Source: an uncultured Methylotenera sp.
GTDB taxonomy: Bacteria; Pseudomonadota; Gammaproteobacteria; Burkholderiales; Methylophilaceae
DNA: 64,000 nucleotides
NCBI RefSeq assembly: GCF_946479685.1
Contig: NZ_CAMLGS010000002.1
Location: 37,528-101,527, forward strand
Reading direction: 5' to 3'
In this document: piece by piece, positions 18,908 to 27,100 of the stretch
Layout of the letters: every line of letters starts with the position of its first letter
Position numbering within the stretch: position 1 is the stretch's first letter
Translations under genes and position numbers: made by a program
The notes under the pieces: generated by a model
Database searches by the model: none
What the model was told of the DNA's origin: nothing
What the model saw: the letters and a program-made list of their open reading frames with translations, nothing else

Positions 18908-20911
18908 ATGAAATCGCTTTACAATGCTTGTACATGTAGGCAAAGGCTTAGTGCAGTGAATCAGTTTTTCCGAAAAAAATTCTCCAGAGTAGATTTAATC
19001 GTATTACGCATTGTCGGCATTTACCTTGCATTCGGCCTAGTGTGGATATTGACTTCTGACTCTGTGCTATCGAGCCTGATTACTAGTCACGAAGAGTTCT
19101 CCATCTTGAGTACCTACAAAGGCGTAGCCTTTGTTTTTATCACTGCAGTGTTGCTTTATTCACTCGTCCGCAAAACCTTAAAACAGCAGCAACGCATAGA
19201 ACAATCACTACAAGCCAGTGAAGAACGCTGGAAATTTGCGCTGGAAGGTTCTGGTGACGGCGTATGGGACTGGGACTTGCCTAGCGACCATGTGTACCGC
19301 TCCGCCCGCTGGAGCCAAATCTACGGCTACGCTGAAAATGAAATCGTCGCTACCGCCGCCGCAGGCAGGGAGTTGGTTCATCCTGATGACTTGGCAATAC
19401 TGATTAGTGATGTGCAAAACTATTTCGCAGGAAATAGTGACGTGTACATTTCCGAGTTTCGCCTACGCTGCAAAGACGGCTCTTGGAAATGGACACTGGC
19501 GCGCGGTATGACAGTGAGCAGGTCTGCAGATGGTAAACCATTAAGAATGATTGGTACCCACACCGATATTACCAACCGCAAAAACTCGGAAGCGCAAGTC
19601 ACGCATTTAGCGCACTATGATCAACTCACCGGTTTACCTAATCGCGTGCTGTTTCTTGATAGATTTAAGCAAGATATTAAAAAGGCGCAGCGTACTGGCA
19701 ATATTGTGACCCTCATGTTTCTAGATTTGGATAAGTTCAAAGAGGTGAACGACTCGCTGGGACATGACATTGGCGACATGCTGCTCAAAGATGTAGCCCG
19801 GCGCCTAGGAAGCTGCGTGCGGGATTCTGACACCGTAGCGCGCATGGGTGGCGATGAGTTCACTATTATCCTTAACGATATTAACAGTCAGGTGAATATC
19901 GAGCGCATCGCGCAGGATATTTTAAATAAGCTGACCACGCCGTTTCATCTGGGCGATGAAGTCATCCATGTCAGCACCAGTATTGGTATCAGCAACTACC
20001 CAAAAGATGGTACCGAAGTAGAGCTACTGCTTAAAAACGCAGACCAAGCCATGTACGTGGCAAAAGAGCAAGGTCGTAATCGCTATCAGTACTTCACACC
20101 GGTGATGCAGGAAGAAGCATTAAAACGCATGCGTCTGATTAGTGATTTATGGGGCGCATTAAATGACAACCAGTTCCGCGTGTACTACCAGCCGATTGTG
20201 GAACTGGCAACCGGTGCGATTTTTAAAGCCGAGGCGCTTATCCGCTGGCAACACCCGACACGCGGCCTGGTCAGCCCTAATGAGTTTATCCCAGTAGCTG
20301 AAGATACAGGCTTGATTGTAGATATTGGTGATTGGCTGTTTAATGAAGTAGCTAGCCAGATGGCAAAATGGAAAAGAGACTACCCTAACCTGCAAGTGAG
20401 CGTAAATAAATCACCAGTGCAGTTTAGAAGCGTACACGACAACTGCTCCAACTGGATAGAACGCCTAGAGCAGCTCGGCTTATCTGGTGAGAACTTTATT
20501 GTAGAGATTACCGAAGGCTTGCTGCTGGATGCTAGAGATTCGGTGGTGAATCAGCTCAATGCGTTTAGAGAAGCCGGCATAAAAATCGCGATTGATGATT
20601 TTGGCACTGGCTATTCATCACTGGCTTACCTGCGTAAGTTCGATATTGATTTTGTGAAGATCGACCGCTCGTTCACCTCCAATATCATCCCTAGCTCCAG
20701 TGATATGGTGCTATGTGAAGCCATAATCGAAATGTCGCACAAGCTGGGCATGAAAGTGATTGCCGAAGGGGTAGAAACCCATGAGCAACGCGACTTATTA
20801 CGCAATGCCGACTGCGATTTTGCACAAGGCTACTTGTATTCAAAACCAGTTTCTGTCGACCAATTTGAACAACTGCTCAACGCTACGCAATCTAACTTCA
20901 GCCTAAACTAG
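18908..20911 (+). CDS. Membrane PAS-GGDEF-EAL cyclic-di-GMP protein
   Basis: 667 aa. Two membrane helices near the N-terminus (about 32-54 and 75-95) enclose a short periplasmic loop. A PAS fold follows (about 103-222, with WDLPS...YGYAENEI and RDGSW-like KDGSWKWTLARG). The GGDEF domain has an intact active site (GGDEF, 314-318) and an inhibitory I-site RDSD exactly five residues upstream (305-308). The EAL domain has E442-A443-L444, the DDFGTGYSSL loop and KIDRSF. Both catalytic halves therefore look competent, and the protein could make and degrade c-di-GMP. The signal is unknown. No clear Shine-Dalgarno precedes the ATG at 18908, so the start may be slightly off. Confidence 0.93.
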   Translation: MKSLYNACTCRQRLSAVNQFFRKKFSRVDLIVLRIVGIYLAFGLVWILTSDSVLSSLITSHEEFSILSTYKGVAFVFITAVLLYSLVRKTLKQQQRIEQSLQASEERWKFALEGSGDGVWDWDLPSDHVYRSARWSQIYGYAENEIVATAAAGRELVHPDDLAILISDVQNYFAGNSDVYISEFRLRCKDGSWKWTLARGMTVSRSADGKPLRMIGTHTDITNRKNSEAQVTHLAHYDQLTGLPNRVLFLDRFKQDIKKAQRTGNIVTLMFLDLDKFKEVNDSLGHDIGDMLLKDVARRLGSCVRDSDTVARMGGDEFTIILNDINSQVNIERIAQDILNKLTTPFHLGDEVIHVSTSIGISNYPKDGTEVELLLKNADQAMYVAKEQGRNRYQYFTPVMQEEALKRMRLISDLWGALNDNQFRVYYQPIVELATGAIFKAEALIRWQHPTRGLVSPNEFIPVAEDTGLIVDIGDWLFNEVASQMAKWKRDYPNLQVSVNKSPVQFRSVHDNCSNWIERLEQLGLSGENFIVEITEGLLLDARDSVVNQLNAFREAGIKIAIDDFGTGYSSLAYLRKFDIDFVKIDRSFTSNIIPSSSDMVLCEAIIEMSHKLGMKVIAEGVETHEQRDLLRNADCDFAQGYLYSKPVSVDQFEQLLNATQSNFSLN

Positions 20912-20914
20912 CTT

Positions 20915-20986
20915 AGTGCTCTCAACCAATCAAGTGCTCTCAACCAATCTAGTGCTTTCACCCAACTTAGTGCTTTCAATTAGTTT
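20915..20986. repeat. Four tandem 18-bp units at the 3' end of hflX
   Basis: Units at 20915-20932, 20933-20950, 20951-20968 and 20969-20986 each begin AGTGCT. The first two differ at one base; the outer two are more diverged. Read on the minus strand, the units encode a hexapeptide K/R-L-x-E-S-T. The stop codon of hflX is created inside the last unit, so the repeat array continues past the end of the protein. Confidence 0.85.
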
Positions 20987-22300
20987 ATTCACCGCGCTAA
21001 GTTCACCCCGCACTTTAAAATACGCCCCCACATGGTCAGAGGTTTCTGCCAACACTTGGCAAGTTGCATAGATCTCTTTACGCAATTGCTGCGCGTCCCA
21101 CGGTAAGAATAACTCCGCTTCAATTTGATCCTGCTGGTAAAACGCAACAATCTTTTTATGTAACTGCGCTACATCGTCAGGCCGTCTCGCACTCATCACC
21201 ACACAATCTGGGTAGCGGTTCTGCAAGGTAAGCGTTAACTCTGCCTGTGCTGCCTCATCACCAACAAAATCAATTTTATTAAACACACGGATACGTGGCA
21301 CATCATCTGCACCAATCTCGGTAAGCACCTCGTTAGTAACTTCAAGTTGGCGTTCAAACCCTGGGTCGCTGGCATCAATCACGTGCAGTAGCAGCGATGC
21401 ATCCAACGCCTCGTCCAAGGTTGATTTAAATGAAGCAACCAAGCCATGCGGCAGGTTTTTAATAAAGCCTACCGTGTCACTCACCAGAATACGCGGTATG
21501 CTCTCCGGGTACAGCGCTCGCACTGTGGTGTCTAGTGTTGCAAATAGTTTATTCGCGACCAGCACTTCACTGCCGGTTAGCGCTCGCATCAAGGTAGATT
21601 TACCCGCATTGGTATAGCCAACCAGCGCAACACCTGCCAAACCTTGGCGCTCTTGCCGACGCGCACGCTGAGTTTTACGCTCTGCATCCATTGCAATAAT
21701 ATCTTGCTGCAACTCTGCAATGCGGTCGCGAATTTTACGCCTATCCAGTTCAGTATGTGACTCACCAGCACCGCGCCCACCTTCACCACTACGCTGCCTG
21801 CCCTGCGGGCCTGCCAGTTTTGCCGCCTCACGCAGACGTGGCGCCATATAACCCAAGCGGGCGATTTCAACTTGCGCTCGCGCCGCACGCGAGCGTGCAT
21901 TACGATGAAAAATCTCCAGAATCACCATGGTGCGGTCCATCACCTCGCAGCCGACTTCTTTTTCAAGATTACGTGCCTGCGATGGCGATATTTCGTGGTC
22001 AACCAATACCGTGTCAATTTCCCAATCATTGATATTGGGTGGTGCTTTATCAAACTCCACCTCATATGACTCATGATTGACGAAAGCGCGTATCTCTTCG
22101 CGCTTACCTTCGCCAAGATAAGCTTTGATATCAAATCCGGCGCGCTTCTGCACAAAGGTTTTAACTACGTCATAGCCTAGGGTTTTGGCAAGCTCGCGCA
22201 GCTCGGTTAATGATGCTTCAAACTCAGCGTCACTCACGTTAGGTAATTGAACTGCAGCGACCAGCGCGAGATTTGAGCGCTCTTTAACTTCTTTTTGCAT
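20930..22300 (-). CDS. hflX: GTPase HflX
   Basis: 456 aa. The HflX N-terminal domain (about 40-170) includes the block RNLEKEVGCEVMDRTMVILEIFHRNARSR. A coiled linker follows, then the G domain with G1 GYTNAGKSTLM (about 228-238), G3 DTVGFI and G4 NKID. HflX is a ribosome-binding GTPase that splits stalled 70S ribosomes under stress. E. coli HflX has 426 aa. The extra length here lies mostly in the C-terminus, where the last 24 residues are a degenerate hexapeptide repeat (KLIEST, KLGEST, RLVEST) encoded by a tandem 18-bp array. No hfq lies upstream in this window. It converges on the c-di-GMP gene. Confidence 0.95.
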   Translation of the reverse strand: MQKEVKERSNLALVAAVQLPNVSDAEFEASLTELRELAKTLGYDVVKTFVQKRAGFDIKAYLGEGKREEIRAFVNHESYEVEFDKAPPNINDWEIDTVLVDHEISPSQARNLEKEVGCEVMDRTMVILEIFHRNARSRAARAQVEIARLGYMAPRLREAAKLAGPQGRQRSGEGGRGAGESHTELDRRKIRDRIAELQQDIIAMDAERKTQRARRQERQGLAGVALVGYTNAGKSTLMRALTGSEVLVANKLFATLDTTVRALYPESIPRILVSDTVGFIKNLPHGLVASFKSTLDEALDASLLLHVIDASDPGFERQLEVTNEVLTEIGADDVPRIRVFNKIDFVGDEAAQAELTLTLQNRYPDCVVMSARRPDDVAQLHKKIVAFYQQDQIEAELFLPWDAQQLRKEIYATCQVLAETSDHVGAYFKVRGELSAVNKLIESTKLGESTRLVEST

Positions 22301-22448
22301 TAGAGGACAGGTGTGTTAATTTATTGAGGGCAGATAGTACCTGAAAAGTACCATTTGTCCTTGTTGAGTTTACAGTTAAGCGCTATAAATCGTAATTAAA
22401 ACAAAATAGTTAGATACTTTAGGTTCATACATTTAGGCACCCATCTAT

Positions 22449-23564
22449 TTAGCGCATACCTAGCACTAACGCCGGCTCATGGAAGGCAAAGCCCAAAGCG
22501 TTGGCCACAGGCAAGTTAGTTACTTTGCCTTGATGGATATTTAAGCCGTTACGCAAATCTGCATCATCACGTAACGCCTGCAAGCCATTGTCTGCCAGCG
22601 CAATCACATATGGCAAAGTGGCGTTATTCAGCGCGTAAGCTGAGGTACGCGGTACCGAGCCCGGCATATTGGCCACACAGTAATGAATCACCCCATCGAC
22701 CACATAAGTCGGTGCATCATGCGTGGTGGGATGCGCAGTTTCGCAACAACCGCCTTGGTCAATCGCCACATCCACAATCACACTACCAGGCTTCATGCGC
22801 GCTACGATTTCATGCGTAATCAGCTTAGGGGCTGATGCGCCTGGAATCAACACTGCGCCAATTACCAGGTCTGCTATCACACAGTGCTGCTCAATCGCCG
22901 CCGCGGTAGAGCATACCGTGTGCAGGCGTTGGCCGAATTGCTTTTGCAGTTTACGCAGCACTTCTATGTTGCGGTCTAGCACCGTTACATTAGCGCCCAT
23001 GCCTAGCGCCACATCAATCGCGTGCAACCCAACCACACCGCCACCGATTACTGTGACTTGCGCTGGCGCCACTCCGGGAATACCACCTAACAATACACCC
23101 AAGCCGCCATGTGTTTTTTCCAGAAAGTAAGCACCGGCCTGTACGGCAAGCCTGCCCGCCACTTCAGACATCGGTGCCAATAACGGTAAGCCGCCTTTGC
23201 CAGTCACTGTTTCATAAGCAATGCAGGTTGCACCAGAATCAATCAGGTCAGTTGCCTGCTGCGGATCAGGTGCAAGATGCAAATAAGTAAAAAGCATCTG
23301 TCCGGCTTGCAGCCATTGCCGCTCTATGGCTTGCGGCTCTTTGACTTTAACAATGAGTTCAGCGCTTTTAAACAGCTCTTGTGCCGAGCGTATGATCGTT
23401 GCACCGGCTGCCACATAATCCGCATCGGAAGCGCTGATGCCGCTGCCAGCGCTGGCCTCTACCACTACTTCATGGCCACGTGCTACCAGTTCGCGTACGT
23501 TTTCTGGCACTAGGCCTACGCGGTACTCTTGCGCTTTTATTTCTTTAGGTACACCAATCAGCAT
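22449..23564 (-). CDS. ald: Alanine dehydrogenase
   Basis: 371 aa, the exact family length. The N-terminus MLIGVPKEIKAQEYRVGLVP with the substrate-binding Arg and Lys is classical. The NAD-binding Rossmann motif GGGVVGLHA lies at about 172-180, and the substrate-pocket His is in the FTYLHLAPD block near residue 95. The enzyme interconverts L-alanine and pyruvate plus ammonia with NAD, linking carbon and nitrogen metabolism. It is a single-gene unit; three imperfect 13-bp repeats and a TACTTAAGTA palindrome lie upstream of its start. Confidence 0.97.
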   Translation of the reverse strand: MLIGVPKEIKAQEYRVGLVPENVRELVARGHEVVVEASAGSGISASDADYVAAGATIIRSAQELFKSAELIVKVKEPQAIERQWLQAGQMLFTYLHLAPDPQQATDLIDSGATCIAYETVTGKGGLPLLAPMSEVAGRLAVQAGAYFLEKTHGGLGVLLGGIPGVAPAQVTVIGGGVVGLHAIDVALGMGANVTVLDRNIEVLRKLQKQFGQRLHTVCSTAAAIEQHCVIADLVIGAVLIPGASAPKLITHEIVARMKPGSVIVDVAIDQGGCCETAHPTTHDAPTYVVDGVIHYCVANMPGSVPRTSAYALNNATLPYVIALADNGLQALRDDADLRNGLNIHQGKVTNLPVANALGFAFHEPALVLGMR

Positions 23565-23592
23565 AAGCTAGCACCCCTAATTCTGGTTTTTA

Positions 23593-23673
23593 TACTTAAG
23601 TATTTATACTAAGTTCTAATCTTGATTTTCGTCATAGATGAAAGTCGTAAATGAAAGCCATAAATGAGAGTCT
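23593..23673. promoter_or_regulatory. Repeats upstream of ald: palindrome plus three 13-bp iterated units
   Basis: TACTTAAGTA (23593-23602) is a perfect 10-bp palindrome 29 bp before the ald start codon. Further upstream, three adjacent 13-bp units (23635-23647, 23648-23660, 23661-23673) share the core TA[AG]ATGA[AG]AG. This is the kind of layout used by a regulator such as an Lrp/AsnC member, but no regulator gene is adjacent, so the role is inferred. Confidence 0.4.
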
Positions 23674-23707
23674 TGGCTTCTAGCCTTAGTTCGTAAACGT
23701 AACGAAT

Positions 23708-26700
23708 TTATAGCACGACTAGTTTGCCTATACTTAAAAACAAAATCGCTTTCTTAATCGGCTGCGCTTCATGTGCAAATAACATGGCGTAATTTTCCAG
23801 CTGACTGCGATACGGTGCGGTGGCCGCATTAAGTTCATCCTCTGCTGCATCCACTGCCAAGCGCACTGATTTGTAATCAATAATCCAGCGTATCCCATCT
23901 TCTACAAAGGTACGGTCTATCACATAGCTTTTCACAGAGCCTTGATGGGTATGGCTTTGATGGGTATGGCCTTGCTGGCTGCTGGTAATAGCCAACTCAG
24001 ACGCTGCTCCCGCCCTGGCCTGTAATACCCACTGCCCATCAGCACTATTCAGTGTCTGCTGCAATATGCGCACCACTGTTGCGGCCGCATCAGCGGCTGC
24101 CGCAGCGGCATGCCCTTGCTGGCGTAGCCAGTACTGCATTGCAGGCTCTAGCGTAGCAATGCGAGCACCATCCCAGTGTACTAGCCCCTGCTGCGCAATC
24201 AACTCCATATAGCGATGCGCCAGCGTACCCATATCTGCCTCTAAACTGCTATGGTAGCTGGGTTTTACATTGGGCTTCGCATAGCTAGGCGTGGCTTTGC
24301 TTGATTGCAACAGCACTGGTAGCGCGGGCTGTGCCAGCCGTACTAATTGCGGCGTAAAATCTGCAATATCGGCCTGCGCTTGCTGCTCGGTTGCCATTTG
24401 TAAATCCGCCTCGTACACAGGCACAACCTCTTTCCACAGCAGGTCTAAATAAGTATTCTTAGTCGGGCTAATCTCGCCGTTGGCGTTTTGGTTGGCAATG
24501 CCAAACAGGTGTAATTTACGCTCTACCCGGGTTGCCGCCACGTAAAGCACGCGCGCGGACTCATTGGCATCACGCGCCTTCTCACGCGATTCTAAATAAT
24601 CATAGGGACTGACATTGTCTTTATCGCGCGCACCTTTAGGGATATAAGGCGCAGCGAGCAACTCATGGCTATAGGATGTTTTCACCTCTTCCCACAGCAC
24701 TAAAGGCTTATCCGTATTGTTACCGCCGGTTGGCGCGCCTAACCCAAGCAGCATCACGGTATCGAACTCCAGGCCTTTGGATTTATGTATCGTCATCATT
24801 TGCAGATGCTCGCCGTGGCTATCCGGTGCGGCAAAGAGCTTGGTAATCTCACTTTCCATGCGCTCTGGTGAGAATTGATTACTACGATCCAAGCCATCTA
24901 AACAGGTGAAAAATGCCTGCACGTCCACCACATCTGCAGCATCCCACAAGCAATCTGTACCATTTAGCATCAACCACACGCTGCGAATCCAGCGGCTCAC
25001 AGCCATACGACCTTGGCTGGCAAAAGCTTCAGTCAACACTTCACGTAGATGCAGCAAGCGTGTTTGCCCATCCGCTGATAAACGGCTCACCACATCTTCG
25101 TCCTGCATCAGTGACCATACCGTGCGGTAATGGTCATGCCCAGCTAGCTCGTATAAATCATTTAACGTTAGCCCGCACCAAGGTGCACGTAAAATAGCCA
25201 GCCAATGCACACGGTCTGCCCTATGATGCAGCGCATGCATTAAGGCAAGCAAGTCCTGCACTATCTGCCGCCCTTCCAGTGCTTCAATTTCCACCGCTTG
25301 GAACGGAATATCCTGATGCTCACGCCGTAACTGGCTCACCAAAGATGACAAGTGTTTTTTAGACCTGACCAGCACCGCTATTTTTTGCCCAGGATGCGCA
25401 CTACGTTCCTCTTGAATGGCAGAAATAACTGCCTCCGCCTCGCGCTGCGCGGCATCTTCGTAGCTTTCATCCGCTTGCTTAATCACTGGATGTACTACCA
25501 CACCAGCCTCTGGCAACTCTTGCTTGGTCGCGATAAATGGCCGGTAGTGAATCGCCCCCTGCGTCACTTCGTCACGCAGGGGAAATATAGGCGCAAAGGT
25601 TTGATTGATCCAACTGATAATGGCCGGGCAAGAACGGTTATTACGGTAAAGCTGCAAGCGCTCTAAATAGATATTGCCAATACCGTTATCTGCAGCCTCA
25701 ATAAACAAGCCCACATTAGCCTTACGGAAGCGGTAGATAGACTGCATAGGGTCGCCCACCGCAAACAAGGTGCGGCCATCATCAAACTGCCAGCCCAACG
25801 TTAACTGCTCTATCAATGCCACTTGGCTAGGGCTGGTATCCTGAAACTCATCCACCAGCAAATGCTGAATCTGATAATCCAACTTTAACGCCAGCTCAGT
25901 CGGCTCGCCAAAATGGTCCGATAAGGCATGGGTTGCGCGCTGTGCAATCTCGACAAAATCCACTTCGCCTGCACGCTGAAATACCAGCCATAGCTCAGCC
26001 ACTGCCAGCGTAAGCAATTTAGACAGCGTGGTGATAATTTGCCAGCTGGAGTTCTCATTACTTAAATTCGGCAATGATTTAACGCGATATAGGGCAGCAG
26101 GATCTTCCACGGCCTGGATAATTTCAACCAACGCACTCTTCTGAGCACGCCCCTCATCAGTGGCAGGAAAGCCTACCTTCACATTTAAGCCGCCCTCTTT
26201 ACGTGGCTCACCGCCTGCCGTGAGCAATAGCTCGGCCAAGGCGCACCACATGGGCAAGGCTTCCTGCTTTTGTGCAAGCGGCGTTTCCCAATCCACCAGC
26301 AAGGCAATCGGGTGGTCACACGGCAAGTTAGATGCAGCAAAGCGTGCGGTAGGCATGAGTAAATGCTGCAATCTAAACGGTACCGCTTGTGCAGCAACTG
26401 CCAGCTCCTGCTCCACCAAGTAACGCAACGTTTGCTGCAACTGCTCTGCATCTACTTCATGCTGGGCATGATGCAGCCATTGGTCGCGTTTTTCCAGCAT
26501 ACTAATCAGTAGGTTTTTAAGCTGATTAGTATCGTTATCGACATACCGTAATGCTGTTTTCACTAAATCGCTATGTTCGGTGCCGTTGATTAAAGCCAGC
26601 GCTTGCTCGGCAGCCTGCGCATACAGCACACTGGCATCGGTCGTCACCTGGGGTTGCGCGCCAAAGCGGCTCATCAGCGGCATCTGCCTTGCCAGATGTG

Positions 26701-27100
26701 CGCACAAGCTATCAATGGTAAAAATGCGTAAGCGCGATGGGTTCTCTATCAGCTGCCAATTCTTCTGCTTGGATTGCTGCAGAGCTTTTAGGCTCAAATC
26801 ATAAGTAATTTGCTTATGCGCCTGCGTGGGCATTTCTTTGCTGTCTGCTTTCAGCAAGCTATCCAGAATACGTAAGCGCATTTCTGCCGCAGCCTTATTG
26901 GTAAAGGTAATGGCGATAATCTCTTCTGGCGCATTAACTGTTTGCAATAGCTTTAAATAGCGCTGGGTGAGCAGCTCGGTTTTACCCGCGCCTGCTGGTG
27001 CCTCCACAATGAAAGAAGATAAATCCAGCGCACGTAGACGGTTTTGTGCATCAAGTTCCAGCGTTTCTGCTGCCGTGGTGTTGGTGTGTCCCATCTCCAT
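23708..27100 (-). CDS. AddA-like UvrD/Rep family helicase with C-terminal nuclease domain
   Basis: 1130 aa. SF1A helicase motifs are complete: Walker A EAPAGAGKTELL (33-44), motif Ia FTNKAAAEMR, motif II DEFQDTSPSQ, motif III GDPMQSIYRFR, and motif V TIHKSKGLEFDTVML. The C-terminal about 150 residues carry a PD-(D/E)XK (RecB-type) nuclease segment with IDYKS near residue 1073. The start codon overlaps the stop codon of the upstream nuclease gene (TAATG), so the two are translationally coupled. Together they look like an AddAB-type double-strand-break end-resection complex, standing in for RecBCD. Alternative start at the third codon (ATGGAGATG). Confidence 0.92.
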   Translation of the reverse strand: MEMGHTNTTAAETLELDAQNRLRALDLSSFIVEAPAGAGKTELLTQRYLKLLQTVNAPEEIIAITFTNKAAAEMRLRILDSLLKADSKEMPTQAHKQITYDLSLKALQQSKQKNWQLIENPSRLRIFTIDSLCAHLARQMPLMSRFGAQPQVTTDASVLYAQAAEQALALINGTEHSDLVKTALRYVDNDTNQLKNLLISMLEKRDQWLHHAQHEVDAEQLQQTLRYLVEQELAVAAQAVPFRLQHLLMPTARFAASNLPCDHPIALLVDWETPLAQKQEALPMWCALAELLLTAGGEPRKEGGLNVKVGFPATDEGRAQKSALVEIIQAVEDPAALYRVKSLPNLSNENSSWQIITTLSKLLTLAVAELWLVFQRAGEVDFVEIAQRATHALSDHFGEPTELALKLDYQIQHLLVDEFQDTSPSQVALIEQLTLGWQFDDGRTLFAVGDPMQSIYRFRKANVGLFIEAADNGIGNIYLERLQLYRNNRSCPAIISWINQTFAPIFPLRDEVTQGAIHYRPFIATKQELPEAGVVVHPVIKQADESYEDAAQREAEAVISAIQEERSAHPGQKIAVLVRSKKHLSSLVSQLRREHQDIPFQAVEIEALEGRQIVQDLLALMHALHHRADRVHWLAILRAPWCGLTLNDLYELAGHDHYRTVWSLMQDEDVVSRLSADGQTRLLHLREVLTEAFASQGRMAVSRWIRSVWLMLNGTDCLWDAADVVDVQAFFTCLDGLDRSNQFSPERMESEITKLFAAPDSHGEHLQMMTIHKSKGLEFDTVMLLGLGAPTGGNNTDKPLVLWEEVKTSYSHELLAAPYIPKGARDKDNVSPYDYLESREKARDANESARVLYVAATRVERKLHLFGIANQNANGEISPTKNTYLDLLWKEVVPVYEADLQMATEQQAQADIADFTPQLVRLAQPALPVLLQSSKATPSYAKPNVKPSYHSSLEADMGTLAHRYMELIAQQGLVHWDGARIATLEPAMQYWLRQQGHAAAAAADAAATVVRILQQTLNSADGQWVLQARAGAASELAITSSQQGHTHQSHTHQGSVKSYVIDRTFVEDGIRWIIDYKSVRLAVDAAEDELNAATAPYRSQLENYAMLFAHEAQPIKKAILFLSIGKLVVL

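Noticed and set aside
20915..20986. CRISPR-like spacing of repeats at the hflX end
   Set aside because: The units are contiguous 18-mers with no spacers and they lie in coding sequence; this is a minisatellite, not CRISPR.
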